In this document: piece after piece, positions 14,636 through 21,691 of the stretch
Position numbering within the stretch: the first letter of the stretch is position 1
Layout of the letters: every line of letters begins with the position of its first letter
Virus record (IMG/VR): IMGVR_UViG_3300037349_000149
Coordinates: 1-50,236 of that record
Length of the DNA: 50,236 bases
Reading direction: 5' to 3' (one strand)
Source: a virus
Position numbers and translations under genes: made by a program
Notes under the pieces: model-generated
Seen by the model: the letters and a program-made list of their open reading frames with translations, nothing else
Databases searched by the model: none
What the model was told of the DNA's origin: nothing

Positions 14636-14851
14636 ATGAGCAGACCGGGCGAAGAGGACCACGACAGGGCGTACCGTGCGCGGGAGGATCGGGAGTGCGC
14701 TGCGCGCGCCGTTGTCGATGCGCTGCACGACCTGTACGAAGAGGAGCACTTGCAGTGCGAGCACCGGAACGCTGACGAACCGTGTGACGTCTGCGTGCCT
14801 TGCGTAGCCCGGCTGAAGTACCAGCAGGCGCACGACATGGTGGGCAGTTGA
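14636..14851 (+). CDS. Small Cys-rich protein
   Basis: A 71-residue acidic helical protein with a compact cluster CEHRNADEPCDVCVPC near residues 41-56, likely binding zinc. The leader at 14606 shares 23 of 24 bases with the one at 11343. Not recognised. Confidence 0.6.
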   Translation: MSRPGEEDHDRAYRAREDRECAARAVVDALHDLYEEEHLQCEHRNADEPCDVCVPCVARLKYQQAHDMVGS

Positions 14852-14894
14852 GCCGCTCTGACGTGCGCGCGACTCCACAAGAAACGAGGGAGCC

Positions 14895-15128
14895 ATGACG
14901 AACGACGAGACACATTTGCCCAAGCGCCGACTCGGCCGCCGACAGTTGCAGAAGTTGGAGCTGATGGCGCTCTACACGAGCTTCACCCCCATGACGGCTT
15001 TTCGCACACTTCTGTCCCTGGGCGCGCTCGGCCTTGCCGAGATGAAGCCGAAGCAACCCCGCTGGTGGCGCATCGGTCGTCGGTGCGCGACCCACGCGCG
15101 ACGCCATCTGCAACAGGTGCAGGCATAG
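14895..15128 (+). CDS. Hypothetical small basic protein
   Basis: A 77-residue protein: basic N-terminus (LPKRRLGRRQLQKLEL), a hydrophobic helix (FTPMTAFRTLLSLGALGLAEM) and a basic tail. Leader at 14864 (ACTCCACAAGAAACGAGG) precedes ATG 14895. Could be a membrane-touching or DNA-binding protein; unknown. Confidence 0.55.
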   Translation: MTNDETHLPKRRLGRRQLQKLELMALYTSFTPMTAFRTLLSLGALGLAEMKPKQPRWWRIGRRCATHARRHLQQVQA

Positions 15129-15165
15129 GCCTGCGCGCTACTCCACATGAATCGAAGGTGACACC

Positions 15166-15519
15166 GTGAAAGACGTGACCGTTCAGGAGATCGCGGCAGC
15201 GCTGTACACGACGCCGCAGCGTGCAGTGCAACAGGCGAAAGACTGGGGCGACGAGCTACACAAGCTCCGCGGTCGGCTCGTGTCGTGGGCGTCGAGCTAT
15301 CGGCTCATCGAGCGCGAGTTGACCGGACGCCTCGACATCGACACGCCGTTTGACGCGGCTCGCTCCAACGAGATCACGTACCGGGTGATTGACGCGCTCA
15401 AGCGGCTGGAGGCCACGCGCCGTGTCGTGAACGAGCTGCGGTCGAAGTGGTACTCGGAGGAGGGCCGTGCGTCACTGGCGCTCATCGCCGCCGAGTTGGA
15501 GAAGGAAACCGCGCGCTAG
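15166..15519 (+). CDS. Hypothetical helical protein
   Basis: A 117-residue, mostly helical protein (VTVQEIAAALYTTPQRAVQQ; KRLEATRRVVNELRSKWYSEEG). The opening could be a small helix-turn-helix, but this is weak. GTG 15166 follows the leader at 15132. The gene end plus the next leader repeat 11754-11780 exactly. Confidence 0.55.
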   Translation: MKDVTVQEIAAALYTTPQRAVQQAKDWGDELHKLRGRLVSWASSYRLIERELTGRLDIDTPFDAARSNEITYRVIDALKRLEATRRVVNELRSKWYSEEGRASLALIAAELEKETAR

Positions 15520-15529
15520 CCTGCGCGCT
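15503..15529 (+). repeat. 27-bp direct repeat across a cassette boundary (copy 2)
   Basis: Second copy of the 27-base repeat at 11754-11780, again spanning gene end, TAG stop and TGCGCGC core. Confidence 0.9.
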
Positions 15530-15552
15530 ACTCCAAGAGAAACGAGGAAACC

Positions 15553-15831
15553 GTGGCGAACAAGAACAGGTCGGCGGAGGCTGTGATCGAAAAGGGCGCG
15601 ATTGTGATCCGCCTGCCCATCAAAAACCTACCGCTGGCGGTGAAGTACGGCCCCGAGCCTGAAGGTACGCGCGTGACCGACGCGAGGTCTTTCGCCAAGG
15701 ACGTGGTCACGTGCCTGAACGCAGACGACGAGGTGGGTACGACCGCCATTCACCGCATGTTCGACGACGCCTTCGCACAGGCGATCGAAGATGGGTCAAT
15801 GGCCGTCGAGGTGGTCGGCGAGGATAAGTAA
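15553..15831 (+). CDS. Hypothetical protein, last gene of the array
   Basis: A 92-residue protein with beta-type N-terminus (AVIEKGAIVIRLPIKNLPLAV) and acidic C-terminus (MFDDAFAQAIEDGSMAVEVVGEDK). GTG 15553 follows GAAACGAGGAAACC of the leader at 15522. After its stop comes one more leader with no gene behind it. No family recognised. Confidence 0.55.
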   Translation: MANKNRSAEAVIEKGAIVIRLPIKNLPLAVKYGPEPEGTRVTDARSFAKDVVTCLNADDEVGTTAIHRMFDDAFAQAIEDGSMAVEVVGEDK

Positions 15832-15857
15832 AGCGCAGCTAGCCTGCGCGCATGGCG
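15832..15857. terminator. Convergent junction with orphan leader and weak stem
   Basis: The rightward array and the leftward late operon meet here with 26 bp between stops. It contains the last TGCGCGC core and the arms CTAGC and GCTAG around it, a short possible stem. No T-run is visible; a bidirectional terminator is expected by position but is not well supported by sequence. Confidence 0.3.
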
Positions 15858-16439
15858 CTAGTGCCCGAGCAGATGGTGGGCGAGCCAGCCGAGCGCCCCG
15901 AACACGGCCGCCTTCCAGCCCCAGCTCACGGCCTGGCCAATGCCGGTCAGGAAGAACGCCCGTACGCGGCGGTAGGCGCCGAGCTCCTTCGCCTCGCCGA
16001 TCCGCGTCAGCACCTTGTCGACCTCGCGATCGACGAGCCGCGTGAGATCCGCCTCGGTGAGCGGGTTATCCTTGCTGACGGCGGCCTTTTTCAGACCGCG
16101 GCGCAGGCTGGCCAGCGCGGGATCGTACTCGTGGATGCTCGCCTCCTTCTCGCGCATAGGGGGCACCGTGGGTGGCGGCACCGAGCCGTTGCGTCGCCAG
16201 TCCTCGAGCACGACCACGCGCGCATCGACGGCCTTGAGGTGCATCGACACGGCCTCCACGTGCTGCCTGAGCGTCTCGTGCTGGCGTATCCAGAGCTCCA
16301 CGGCCTGACGCGTGAGAAGCGCCTCGTGGACCGCCCGGAGCGCGAGCTTGCGTTCCGACACGCCAAACATGTCCTCGCGGGTCGTGTCGGGGCCGACCCA
16401 CTCGGGCTCCCGCCGCGGGGGGCGGGGGATGTTGCTCAC
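15858..16439 (-). CDS. C-terminally membrane-anchored protein of the lysis region
   Basis: A 193-residue protein: soluble N-terminal part with a coiled-coil candidate (TLRQHVEAVSMHLKAVDARV), a Pro-rich hinge, a charged helical part, and a hydrophobic end (TGIGQAVSWGWKAAVFGALGWLAHHLL). The layout resembles XhlA-type holin-associated proteins, though it is longer. It is the last gene of the late operon, after the endolysin, so a role in membrane disruption is plausible. Its start overlaps the endolysin stop. Confidence 0.55.
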   Translation of the reverse strand: MSNIPRPPRREPEWVGPDTTREDMFGVSERKLALRAVHEALLTRQAVELWIRQHETLRQHVEAVSMHLKAVDARVVVLEDWRRNGSVPPPTVPPMREKEASIHEYDPALASLRRGLKKAAVSKDNPLTEADLTRLVDREVDKVLTRIGEAKELGAYRRVRAFFLTGIGQAVSWGWKAAVFGALGWLAHHLLGH

Positions 16440-17200
16440 GCGGGCTCGTCGTCGGGCGGAGGTGGGACGGTGGAGACCGAGTGGAACGGGACGGGCGGCG
16501 GGATGAGCGATGGCCGGGTCGGCGCTTCACTTGGGTCGGGGTCCTCGACGTTGACGTCCCCATCCGCGAGCCCGCAGAGGCCCCCCTGCATCACGGTGTC
16601 CCGGTCGATGCCGATGCCCGCCACGGTCGTCTGCGCCTGCTGGTGGAGCGTCCAGCCCTTGCTTGGCGTCGGCCGCTGGGAGAGGGCGGCGTAGTCGGCC
16701 CAAAATCGGACGGGGTAGTCGGCCCAGATCGGGTCGCCCTCGAGCGCGTCAAGCGTAGCCGTGGTCATGCCGCTGGCGTACCCGACGTAGACCAGCGCGG
16801 CGTATCCAACGAGCCGCGCGCACCAGGCTGCGGCATGCGCGGGCCCACCGCGGCCAACGCCCTCCAGGTCGAGACCGAGGTATAGGCCCAGTGACGGTGC
16901 GTAGCCCGCGGCCGCCGCGTTCTTCATGGCCCACCCGGCGTCCGCCTCGCCCGTCTCCGTCGAGCCCACCCACCCCGGGTTACGCACGTGCTGGACGAGC
17001 AACACCGTGAAGCCGAGGCCCGTCAGCATCGCGATCTCCGCGGCATCGATGTCGCCGGGGCGCGCAGGGCCAAAGAAGACGTACCGGATGATGGTGCGCT
17101 CACCCGCGGCCCAGAGCGCGCGCGCTTCGCTGAGGGAGAGCTTGGCCGAGGTGTCCGCCACGGCGGAACCGACCGGGATGGGGCGAGCGACGAGGGTCAC
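16436..17200 (-). CDS. Glycoside hydrolase-like endolysin (DUF1906/Rv2525c-like)
   Basis: A 254-residue protein with a TIM-barrel-like order: FDTSA-type opening (VADTSAKLSLSEARAL), RYVFFG, a region IAMLTGLGFTVLLVQH, and LGLYLGLDLEGVG, whose acidic residues are where this GH25-like family puts its active site. It ends in a Pro-rich tail. I recognise it as the glycoside-hydrolase-like domain often used as phage endolysin, so peptidoglycan cleavage is the likely job. It lies beside a two-helix holin candidate, supporting this. Confidence 0.7.
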   Translation of the reverse strand: MTLVARPIPVGSAVADTSAKLSLSEARALWAAGERTIIRYVFFGPARPGDIDAAEIAMLTGLGFTVLLVQHVRNPGWVGSTETGEADAGWAMKNAAAAGYAPSLGLYLGLDLEGVGRGGPAHAAAWCARLVGYAALVYVGYASGMTTATLDALEGDPIWADYPVRFWADYAALSQRPTPSKGWTLHQQAQTTVAGIGIDRDTVMQGGLCGLADGDVNVEDPDPSEAPTRPSLIPPPVPFHSVSTVPPPPDDEPA

Positions 17201-17400
17201 GGCCCGTGGCCCCGATGGTCGTGGAACGTCCCGCCGAAGTCGACGAGCCCGAAGTACCCGAGCAGCCAGACGACGATGACCAGCACGACCACGGCGACGA
17301 TGAGCGCCTTGATCGGGGGCGCCATGGGGATGTAGGTCGTGACGAGGTAGAGGCAGAACCCGACCACGACGAGGAGGATGAGGAGGCCGACGATGCTCAT
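17197..17400 (-). CDS. Two-helix membrane protein, holin candidate
   Basis: A 67-residue protein with two hydrophobic segments, about residues 4-22 (VGLLILLVVVGFCLYLV) and 29-51 (IKALIVAVVVLVIVVWLLGYF), and a short charged His-rich tail. Size and topology fit a class II holin, and the endolysin gene overlaps its end. Similar short proteins are also annotated simply as membrane proteins, so the holin call is by context. Confidence 0.6.
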   Translation of the reverse strand: MSIVGLLILLVVVGFCLYLVTTYIPMAPPIKALIVAVVVLVIVVWLLGYFGLVDFGGTFHDHRGHGP

Positions 17401-17431
17401 GGTGCTCAGCGTAGGGTAGGCGTGAGGAGGC

Positions 17432-17617
17432 TCAAGCGGACGCTTCCACGTAGGCCGCGCAAGCCTCTCGGAAGCGCTTGAGGGCCAACGTCCAGGCGCC
17501 CAGGATGGGCGCGTCCTCTGCCTTGGTGCTGCCGATGGCCATGTCTGCTTGCGGGCGGATCGCCTCCAGGTCGGCGCTCGCGGCCTGTAGTGCGCTGGAT
17601 GCGGCGGCGCGAGTCAT
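17432..17617 (-). CDS. Hypothetical small protein of the lysis region
   Basis: A 61-residue Ala-rich helical protein (MTRAAASSALQAASADLEAI, LALKRFREACAAYVEA). ATG 17617 overlaps the stop of the upstream membrane microprotein (ATGA), which favours it over the GTG at 17650. No family recognised. Confidence 0.55.
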   Translation of the reverse strand: MTRAAASSALQAASADLEAIRPQADMAIGSTKAEDAPILGAWTLALKRFREACAAYVEASA

Positions 17618-17712
17618 CGCGCCAGCTCGCACCCATGGGCCACGAGCCACGCCCCGCCGACGAGGAAGGCCCCGGCGAGGAAGAAGCGGATGCGGTCGGA
17701 CCAGAGAGTCAT
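17614..17712 (-). CDS. 32-residue membrane microprotein
   Basis: A frame of 32 codons: a basic start (MTLWSDRIRF) followed by a single hydrophobic segment (FLAGAFLVGGAWLVA) and a short HGCELAR end. Both ends are locked into overlaps, TGATG with the gene before and ATGA with the gene after, which argues that it is translated. Position in the lysis region fits a small holin or antiholin-like role (inference). Confidence 0.55.
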   Translation of the reverse strand: MTLWSDRIRFFLAGAFLVGGAWLVAHGCELAR

Positions 17713-18512
17713 CAGGGTCCGGGGGGTACCATGACGCTGGACGACTGGAGCGCGTCGAGGTCCGCCGTCAGGGCATCCCAGTCCACTCCGTTGGGGGCAG
17801 CGCGCTGCCCCTGCGCGAGCCAGTCCGGGGTGATGAGCGCGTAGACGGCCCCTCCGTTCGAGGAGCTGCCGTAGTCCGCGATCGCGTCGTAGGTGAGCAG
17901 CCCCGTCATGGCCCACGTCCCGATGGTGACGCCGTTCGAGTTGTACCCCGCACCCATGACGCAGTGCCCGTTGCTTGGATCTGCTGCGCCCGCGACGTCC
18001 CAGGTGAAGCCGGATGCGCTGGGCATCGGCTGGACCCACGCGTCGGGTAGCTCGATGCCGAAGTAGAGGTTGCACCCGAGCCAGAGCGCAAGCTGGAGGT
18101 GCGCCTCGTTCGTCGGGTCGAGCTCCACGAAGCCGGCCAGTTTGCTGCCGTCTGCCGCGGGGTTCTGCGACCACCACGTTAGTGCCGTCACCTCGTCGCA
18201 ACCCTGGTCGGTCGACGGATCGCCCGGGACGTAACCGCCGATTGCAGAGTAATCGGCGATGATCTGCGCGGCGGTCGCGAGGAACGGCGTGCCGGTAGCG
18301 TTCCCTGATGCGACGCCAAGCACATGGTAGAAGCCGGCGATCACGCAGTCCCCCATCGTGTCGTTGCCGTACATCTGCGCGAGCGCCGCGTTGGCCTTTG
18401 GGGTGTAGTCGCACGACGCGGGAGGTGTCGGTAGACCCGGCGCGAGGTAGTCCCGCAGCTTGAGCGTGGTGGAGCGCTGTCGGGCGGTGGGCCGCCTGCG
18501 ACCGAACTTCAC
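17712..18512 (-). CDS. Papain-like cysteine peptidase fold protein
   Basis: A 266-residue protein with the pair GNDTMGDCVIAGFYHVLG (Cys56) and NGHCVMGAGYN (His183), which is the Cys...His order and local sequence of papain-like (C1/C39-type) enzymes. The Asn following in GYNSNG may complete the site. Between the lysis genes and the fibre genes, it could be a second peptidoglycan-degrading enzyme or a virion maturation peptidase. GTG 18512 overlaps the previous stop (GTGA). Confidence 0.55.
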   Translation of the reverse strand: MKFGRRRPTARQRSTTLKLRDYLAPGLPTPPASCDYTPKANAALAQMYGNDTMGDCVIAGFYHVLGVASGNATGTPFLATAAQIIADYSAIGGYVPGDPSTDQGCDEVTALTWWSQNPAADGSKLAGFVELDPTNEAHLQLALWLGCNLYFGIELPDAWVQPMPSASGFTWDVAGAADPSNGHCVMGAGYNSNGVTIGTWAMTGLLTYDAIADYGSSSNGGAVYALITPDWLAQGQRAAPNGVDWDALTADLDALQSSSVMVPPGP

Positions 18513-19141
18513 GGCGCCACCGGGGACGGAGCAGGCTTCGCGATCACCGGCAGCGCGCCGACGACGCCAGAGCACTGCGAGTTGGCGAAGTTCGACGCGC
18601 TGAAGCCCGCGATGGCCGAGTCGACGAGCATCAGGCCACCCACGACCGCGGCGCTGATGGCGAGGTCCGTCTTGGCGTTCGAGTCGCTCACCGCAGCGCC
18701 CGCGGAGCCGAGTCCCGCGCTGATGCCGCCGAGGACGAATCCGCCGATCACGACGTCGTTGTGTACCGCGGCCGATGACTGGCACGAGGAGACCTGCGCC
18801 GTGTTGGCCGGCGTGACCGGGACGATCGGTGCCGAGGAGATACACCCGGAGAGGAGCAGCATCAGAACGCCCAGCGGCGCGATCTTCGACGCGTCCTTCC
18901 GTACCGCATCGAGCTTGCCCATCGTCAGCGACGCGGCGTTGACCTGCACCCTGGTTGCATCCGCCGACGCCACGCCGATGCTCAGCTTCCCGAGGCTGGT
19001 CAGGTCGACGCCGAGGCTGGCGAGGATGACGCCGAGTCGGTACCAGAAACTCTCGGGGGAGCAGAGCTTCTCCAGCGCGCCGCCCACGGTGCCGAAAACG
19101 GTGGCGACCGTTGCGAGGATGAGGAGCGTGTTGTCGGACAT
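18509..19141 (-). CDS. Membrane protein with internal lipobox
   Basis: A 210-residue protein with an N-terminal hydrophobic helix (TLLILATVATVFGTVGGAL), then a second basic-hydrophobic stretch from M74 (KIAPLGVLMLLLSGC) that reads as a lipoprotein signal with LSGC and Cys100, and later hydrophobic segments near residues 130-175. It could be a fused inner-membrane plus lipoprotein gene, reminiscent of spanin pairs, or a plain membrane protein. No Shine-Dalgarno is seen before M74. Confidence 0.5.
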   Translation of the reverse strand: MSDNTLLILATVATVFGTVGGALEKLCSPESFWYRLGVILASLGVDLTSLGKLSIGVASADATRVQVNAASLTMGKLDAVRKDASKIAPLGVLMLLLSGCISSAPIVPVTPANTAQVSSCQSSAAVHNDVVIGGFVLGGISAGLGSAGAAVSDSNAKTDLAISAAVVGGLMLVDSAIAGFSASNFANSQCSGVVGALPVIAKPAPSPVAP

Positions 19142-19151
19142 GGGTCCGAGC

Positions 19152-19451
19152 CTACCTCGTCAGCGCCCCGGTCGCGAGGTCGATCTTCCACCCCGGTGCG
19201 CCGAGGTCCACGCCCGCATCCTTGCCCGCCGCCAGGGTCGCCGCGTCCGTCTCCACCATGAGGTCGACGAGGCGCTGCCGGATGGGCGCGGCCTGCGCGT
19301 CGAGCTTGGCGCGTTCGAGGTCGATGGCGCCGAGCTGCTCGCGGGCCGCGCGCTGACGGTCGTGGAGGGCGCGGATGGCGAGGAGGGCTTGGCCGGAGAG
19401 GTGCGGGGCGGAGGGCTTGGGCTTGCGGCTCATGCGGGCAGCATAGCTCAT
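19152..19451 (-). CDS. Hypothetical coiled-coil protein
   Basis: A 99-residue protein dominated by one long charged helix (LLAIRALHDRQRAAREQLGA and AQAAPIRQRLVDLMVETDA). ATG 19451 overlaps the upstream stop (ATGA); ATG 19433 is the alternative. It ends with a short beta part (DLGAPGWKIDLATGALTR). Unknown. Confidence 0.55.
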   Translation of the reverse strand: MSYAARMSRKPKPSAPHLSGQALLAIRALHDRQRAAREQLGAIDLERAKLDAQAAPIRQRLVDLMVETDAATLAAGKDAGVDLGAPGWKIDLATGALTR

Positions 19452-20530
19452 GTCAGGATCGTGATGTTGTTGGTGCCGTAGGTCCACACTTGGAGTGCCG
19501 TCGAGCCCGTACCGATGAGCGCCGTCAGTTGCGTGGAGGAGATGGTCTTGGTCGTGGTGCCGTTCTTGAAGCCGAGCGTGAAGCCGGTGATCGTGCCGAC
19601 GCCGGAGATGTCGACGACGAAATAGCCGGTGCTGGCGTTGGTAGAGAAGTCGACGACCGCGTTGCTGCTCAGCGTGCCCGTCGTGACGAGGAAGAACGGG
19701 ATGATCGCCTGCGCCGCGCTGATCGTCTGCGTGCCGCCCGTGCCGCAGGCGACGGTGTTGGGGGAGGTCTGGCCGGAGAACTGTACGGATACGCCGGATA
19801 GTCCGCCGATCGCAGCACGAAATGAGGCCAGCCCGCCACCGAGATTCAGGTAGGTCGCCGCCGCGACACCCAAAGAGATAGCGCCGCCGGTCGCGCTGTT
19901 GAAGCTGACGTTGGTGCCAGCGGCGCTGCTGTAAAGTAGGTAGTTGCTCGCGCTGGGCGTGACGGTGGCCGGGTAGATGGCGCCGTAAGCGTTACCCGAT
20001 TGCCCGAAGAGCTGACCCACCTGAAACAGCGGACCCGCGGCGTTTCCGATGTTGACGTACCCCGTGGTGCCCGCCGTGGCCGATCCGCTCGTGCCACCGT
20101 TTCCGGCATACACGTTGATGTTGCCGCCGTTCCCGCCATTGTTCCCCACCCCCGTCGCCGCCTGCCCCGCCTGCGCCGTCACCGCGAGGGGTTGGCCCGC
20201 GGCGCCGGAGCCGGCGGAGGTGGAGGCAAGGGCGGACTGCGTGATGGTGGGCGTGGCGTACGACGCAGCCCACGGGACGCTGTTCGCCCCGAAGCCGACC
20301 GCGTAGGCGTAGTTGGCGTTCGAGCCGAGCTTCCGCCCGCCATCGGGCGTGGCTACCGGGGCGCCCGCGTCACTGCCGCCCGCTGCTGGCGGACCCTCGA
20401 CGGCCGAGTACACGCCAGCCGGGTTGCTGTAGCCCGCGCGTACGACCAGATCGTAGGTGCACCCGCTTAGCCCGCAGAGCGTGGCGAGCGCCAGAACGAA
20501 CTTCAGAAACCTATTCGAGCAAGTATCCAC
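19448..20530 (-). CDS. Lipobox-bearing, low-complexity fibre-like protein
   Basis: A 360-residue protein. The first 24 residues form a lipoprotein signal: basic NRFLK, hydrophobic FVLALATLCG, then LSGC with Cys24. The rest is Gly/Ser/Thr/Asn-rich and beta-like, as in phage fibres, with a GNNGGNGGNINVYAGNGG stretch. A secreted or lipid-anchored fibre-like protein in a phage late operon is unusual: it might be a surface-exclusion lipoprotein displayed on the host, or a virion appendage. GTG start, overlapping the upstream gene by 20 bases. Confidence 0.6.
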   Translation of the reverse strand: MDTCSNRFLKFVLALATLCGLSGCTYDLVVRAGYSNPAGVYSAVEGPPAAGGSDAGAPVATPDGGRKLGSNANYAYAVGFGANSVPWAASYATPTITQSALASTSAGSGAAGQPLAVTAQAGQAATGVGNNGGNGGNINVYAGNGGTSGSATAGTTGYVNIGNAAGPLFQVGQLFGQSGNAYGAIYPATVTPSASNYLLYSSAAGTNVSFNSATGGAISLGVAAATYLNLGGGLASFRAAIGGLSGVSVQFSGQTSPNTVACGTGGTQTISAAQAIIPFFLVTTGTLSSNAVVDFSTNASTGYFVVDISGVGTITGFTLGFKNGTTTKTISSTQLTALIGTGSTALQVWTYGTNNITILT

Positions 20531-20915
20531 CGGCCGACCCTCCGTTGTACCAAGTGAGATCCATGCCCAGCGCGCTCGGTGTGACCCAGTTCGTTCCGGG
20601 GCCGAACACGAAGGACGTGACGAACGTGCCGTTGACGGGCGGAGGCTGGTCGAGGTGGCCCGCGGCTGGCGGGTTCACCGTGATCGTGTTCGTGAATGCC
20701 GTGTTGCTGTCCTGCGCGACCTGCACGAACTGCCCGAGCCCGAGCGACGGGAGGTTGATGACGACGGCGCCGCCCGACGCGTCCACCACGATCGTTTGAT
20801 TCGCGGAGGCGGCGTAGGGGCTCTGCGCGCTTGTGATGTGCGCTACGTTCATCGACTCGCCTCCCTGCCCATCGGCGGCGAATAGCGCGCTTGCGAATGC
20901 GAGTGCATGGCCCAC
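20511..20915 (-). CDS. Tail fibre-associated small protein
   Basis: A 134-residue Ser/Thr/Asn/Gly-rich beta protein with NQTIVVDASGGAVVINLPSL, as found in phage fibre or capsid appendage domains. GTG 20915 lies behind AGGAGG; an internal ATG at 20852 also has a good GGGAGG seven bases upstream and gives a 113-residue product without the hydrophobic start. Either could be used. Confidence 0.55.
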   Translation of the reverse strand: MGHALAFASALFAADGQGGESMNVAHITSAQSPYAASANQTIVVDASGGAVVINLPSLGLGQFVQVAQDSNTAFTNTITVNPPAAGHLDQPPPVNGTFVTSFVFGPGTNWVTPSALGMDLTWYNGGSAGGYLLE

Positions 20916-20941
20916 ACGACTCCTCCTAGCTCACATTGCGG

Positions 20942-21691
20942 TCATTGAAACACCGGCTCGATGGCGAAGTACGTCGACTGCCCGTACTTGGTGGTCGGCT
21001 GAGCCTCTGCGCCGGTCGTGGACAGGCCAAAGACGTTCTCCGGCGTGTTGTCGCCTCCCATGTAGCGCCAGTAGGGGCTCGCGAGCACGGGAGCGACCGG
21101 CACCGTGCCATTGCTCTGGCTGTTGCAGATGGTCTGGAAAGCCGAGTTGACGTTGCAGTAGTAGCCGCCCGATCCGCCGGGCGCGTAGGTCGAGACCACG
21201 AAGGGAAGCGCCAAGTCTCCGGCCTGCACCGTATACGGGGAGGTGAACGTGACGGTGTTTATGCCCGTGGGAACGGCGACCGCTGTCCCCGTCCCGAGGC
21301 TCACTGCGTTTTGCCAGAGGGTGCACTTGACGTCGACAGCCCCGCCGCTGGGGGCGACCCAATAGAACTTTACGCCGAGGATCTTGGTGCCGACGACATT
21401 CGGGGAGAAGTACACACCCGCGGTGGTGGCCGAGAAGGCCGGGCCGTCGCAAGTGCCACCGATCGACGCGATGAGGTCCACGTACGGAAACAGGAACGGC
21501 GCGCCTCCCGGATTGAGGTTCGGGTTGGTCGCCGTGTTCGTGAGATCCCACTGCCCCGTCACGGGATTGAGCGTGACGCTGAGGCCCGTCGAGATGTTGA
21601 GCACGATGCTGGGCGGAGAGCCGAGCGCGAGCAGCGCGCCGTTGAGGGCAAGTCGCTTGATGCCGGCGAGAAGCGGGTCGAGGTTGCCCAT
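20942..21691 (-). CDS. Tail fibre/appendage structural protein
   Basis: A 249-residue protein: a helical N-terminus (PLLAGIKRLALNGALLALGS), then a long beta-type region (VKFYWVAPSGGAVDVKCTLW; NTVTFTSPYTVQAGDLAL) typical of receptor-binding or decoration domains. It follows the gpI equivalent and another fibre-like gene, overlapping the latter as TGATG. Receptor binding is inferred from place and composition. Confidence 0.6.
   Translation of the reverse strand: MGNLDPLLAGIKRLALNGALLALGSPPSIVLNISTGLSVTLNPVTGQWDLTNTATNPNLNPGGAPFLFPYVDLIASIGGTCDGPAFSATTAGVYFSPNVVGTKILGVKFYWVAPSGGAVDVKCTLWQNAVSLGTGTAVAVPTGINTVTFTSPYTVQAGDLALPFVVSTYAPGGSGGYYCNVNSAFQTICNSQSNGTVPVAPVLASPYWRYMGGDNTPENVFGLSTTGAEAQPTTKYGQSTYFAIEPVFQ

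Larger units (their letters stand above)
9804..15851 (+). repeat. Start-associated leader family with TGCGCGC core, 18 copies
   Basis: TGCGCGC is found at 9804, 9918, 10133, 11343, 11773, 11837, 12221, 12730, 12795, 13248, 13916, 14121, 14403, 14606, 14864, 15132, 15522 and 15845. Each lies at or within about 15 bases of a stop codon and, except for the last, roughly 15-60 bases upstream of a start, usually with AAGGAG or ACGAGG between. The flanks form subtypes: TTTTGACGAGGA (12795, 13248), TTTC (9918, 12221, 14121), ACTCCA (14864, 15132, 15522), AACTGGAACGGAACGA (11343, 14606) and GAAGGAG (13916, 14403). Chance copies also occur inside genes, but without these flanks. Confidence 0.85.

Noticed and set aside
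9804-15851. Integron-type attachment sites
   Set aside because: Leaders lack the paired core sites and long imperfect palindromes of attC, and no integrase gene was found.
15852-16694. Rightward frame after the last leader
   Set aside because: Antisense to the endolysin and the membrane-anchored protein; composition is that of a shadow frame.
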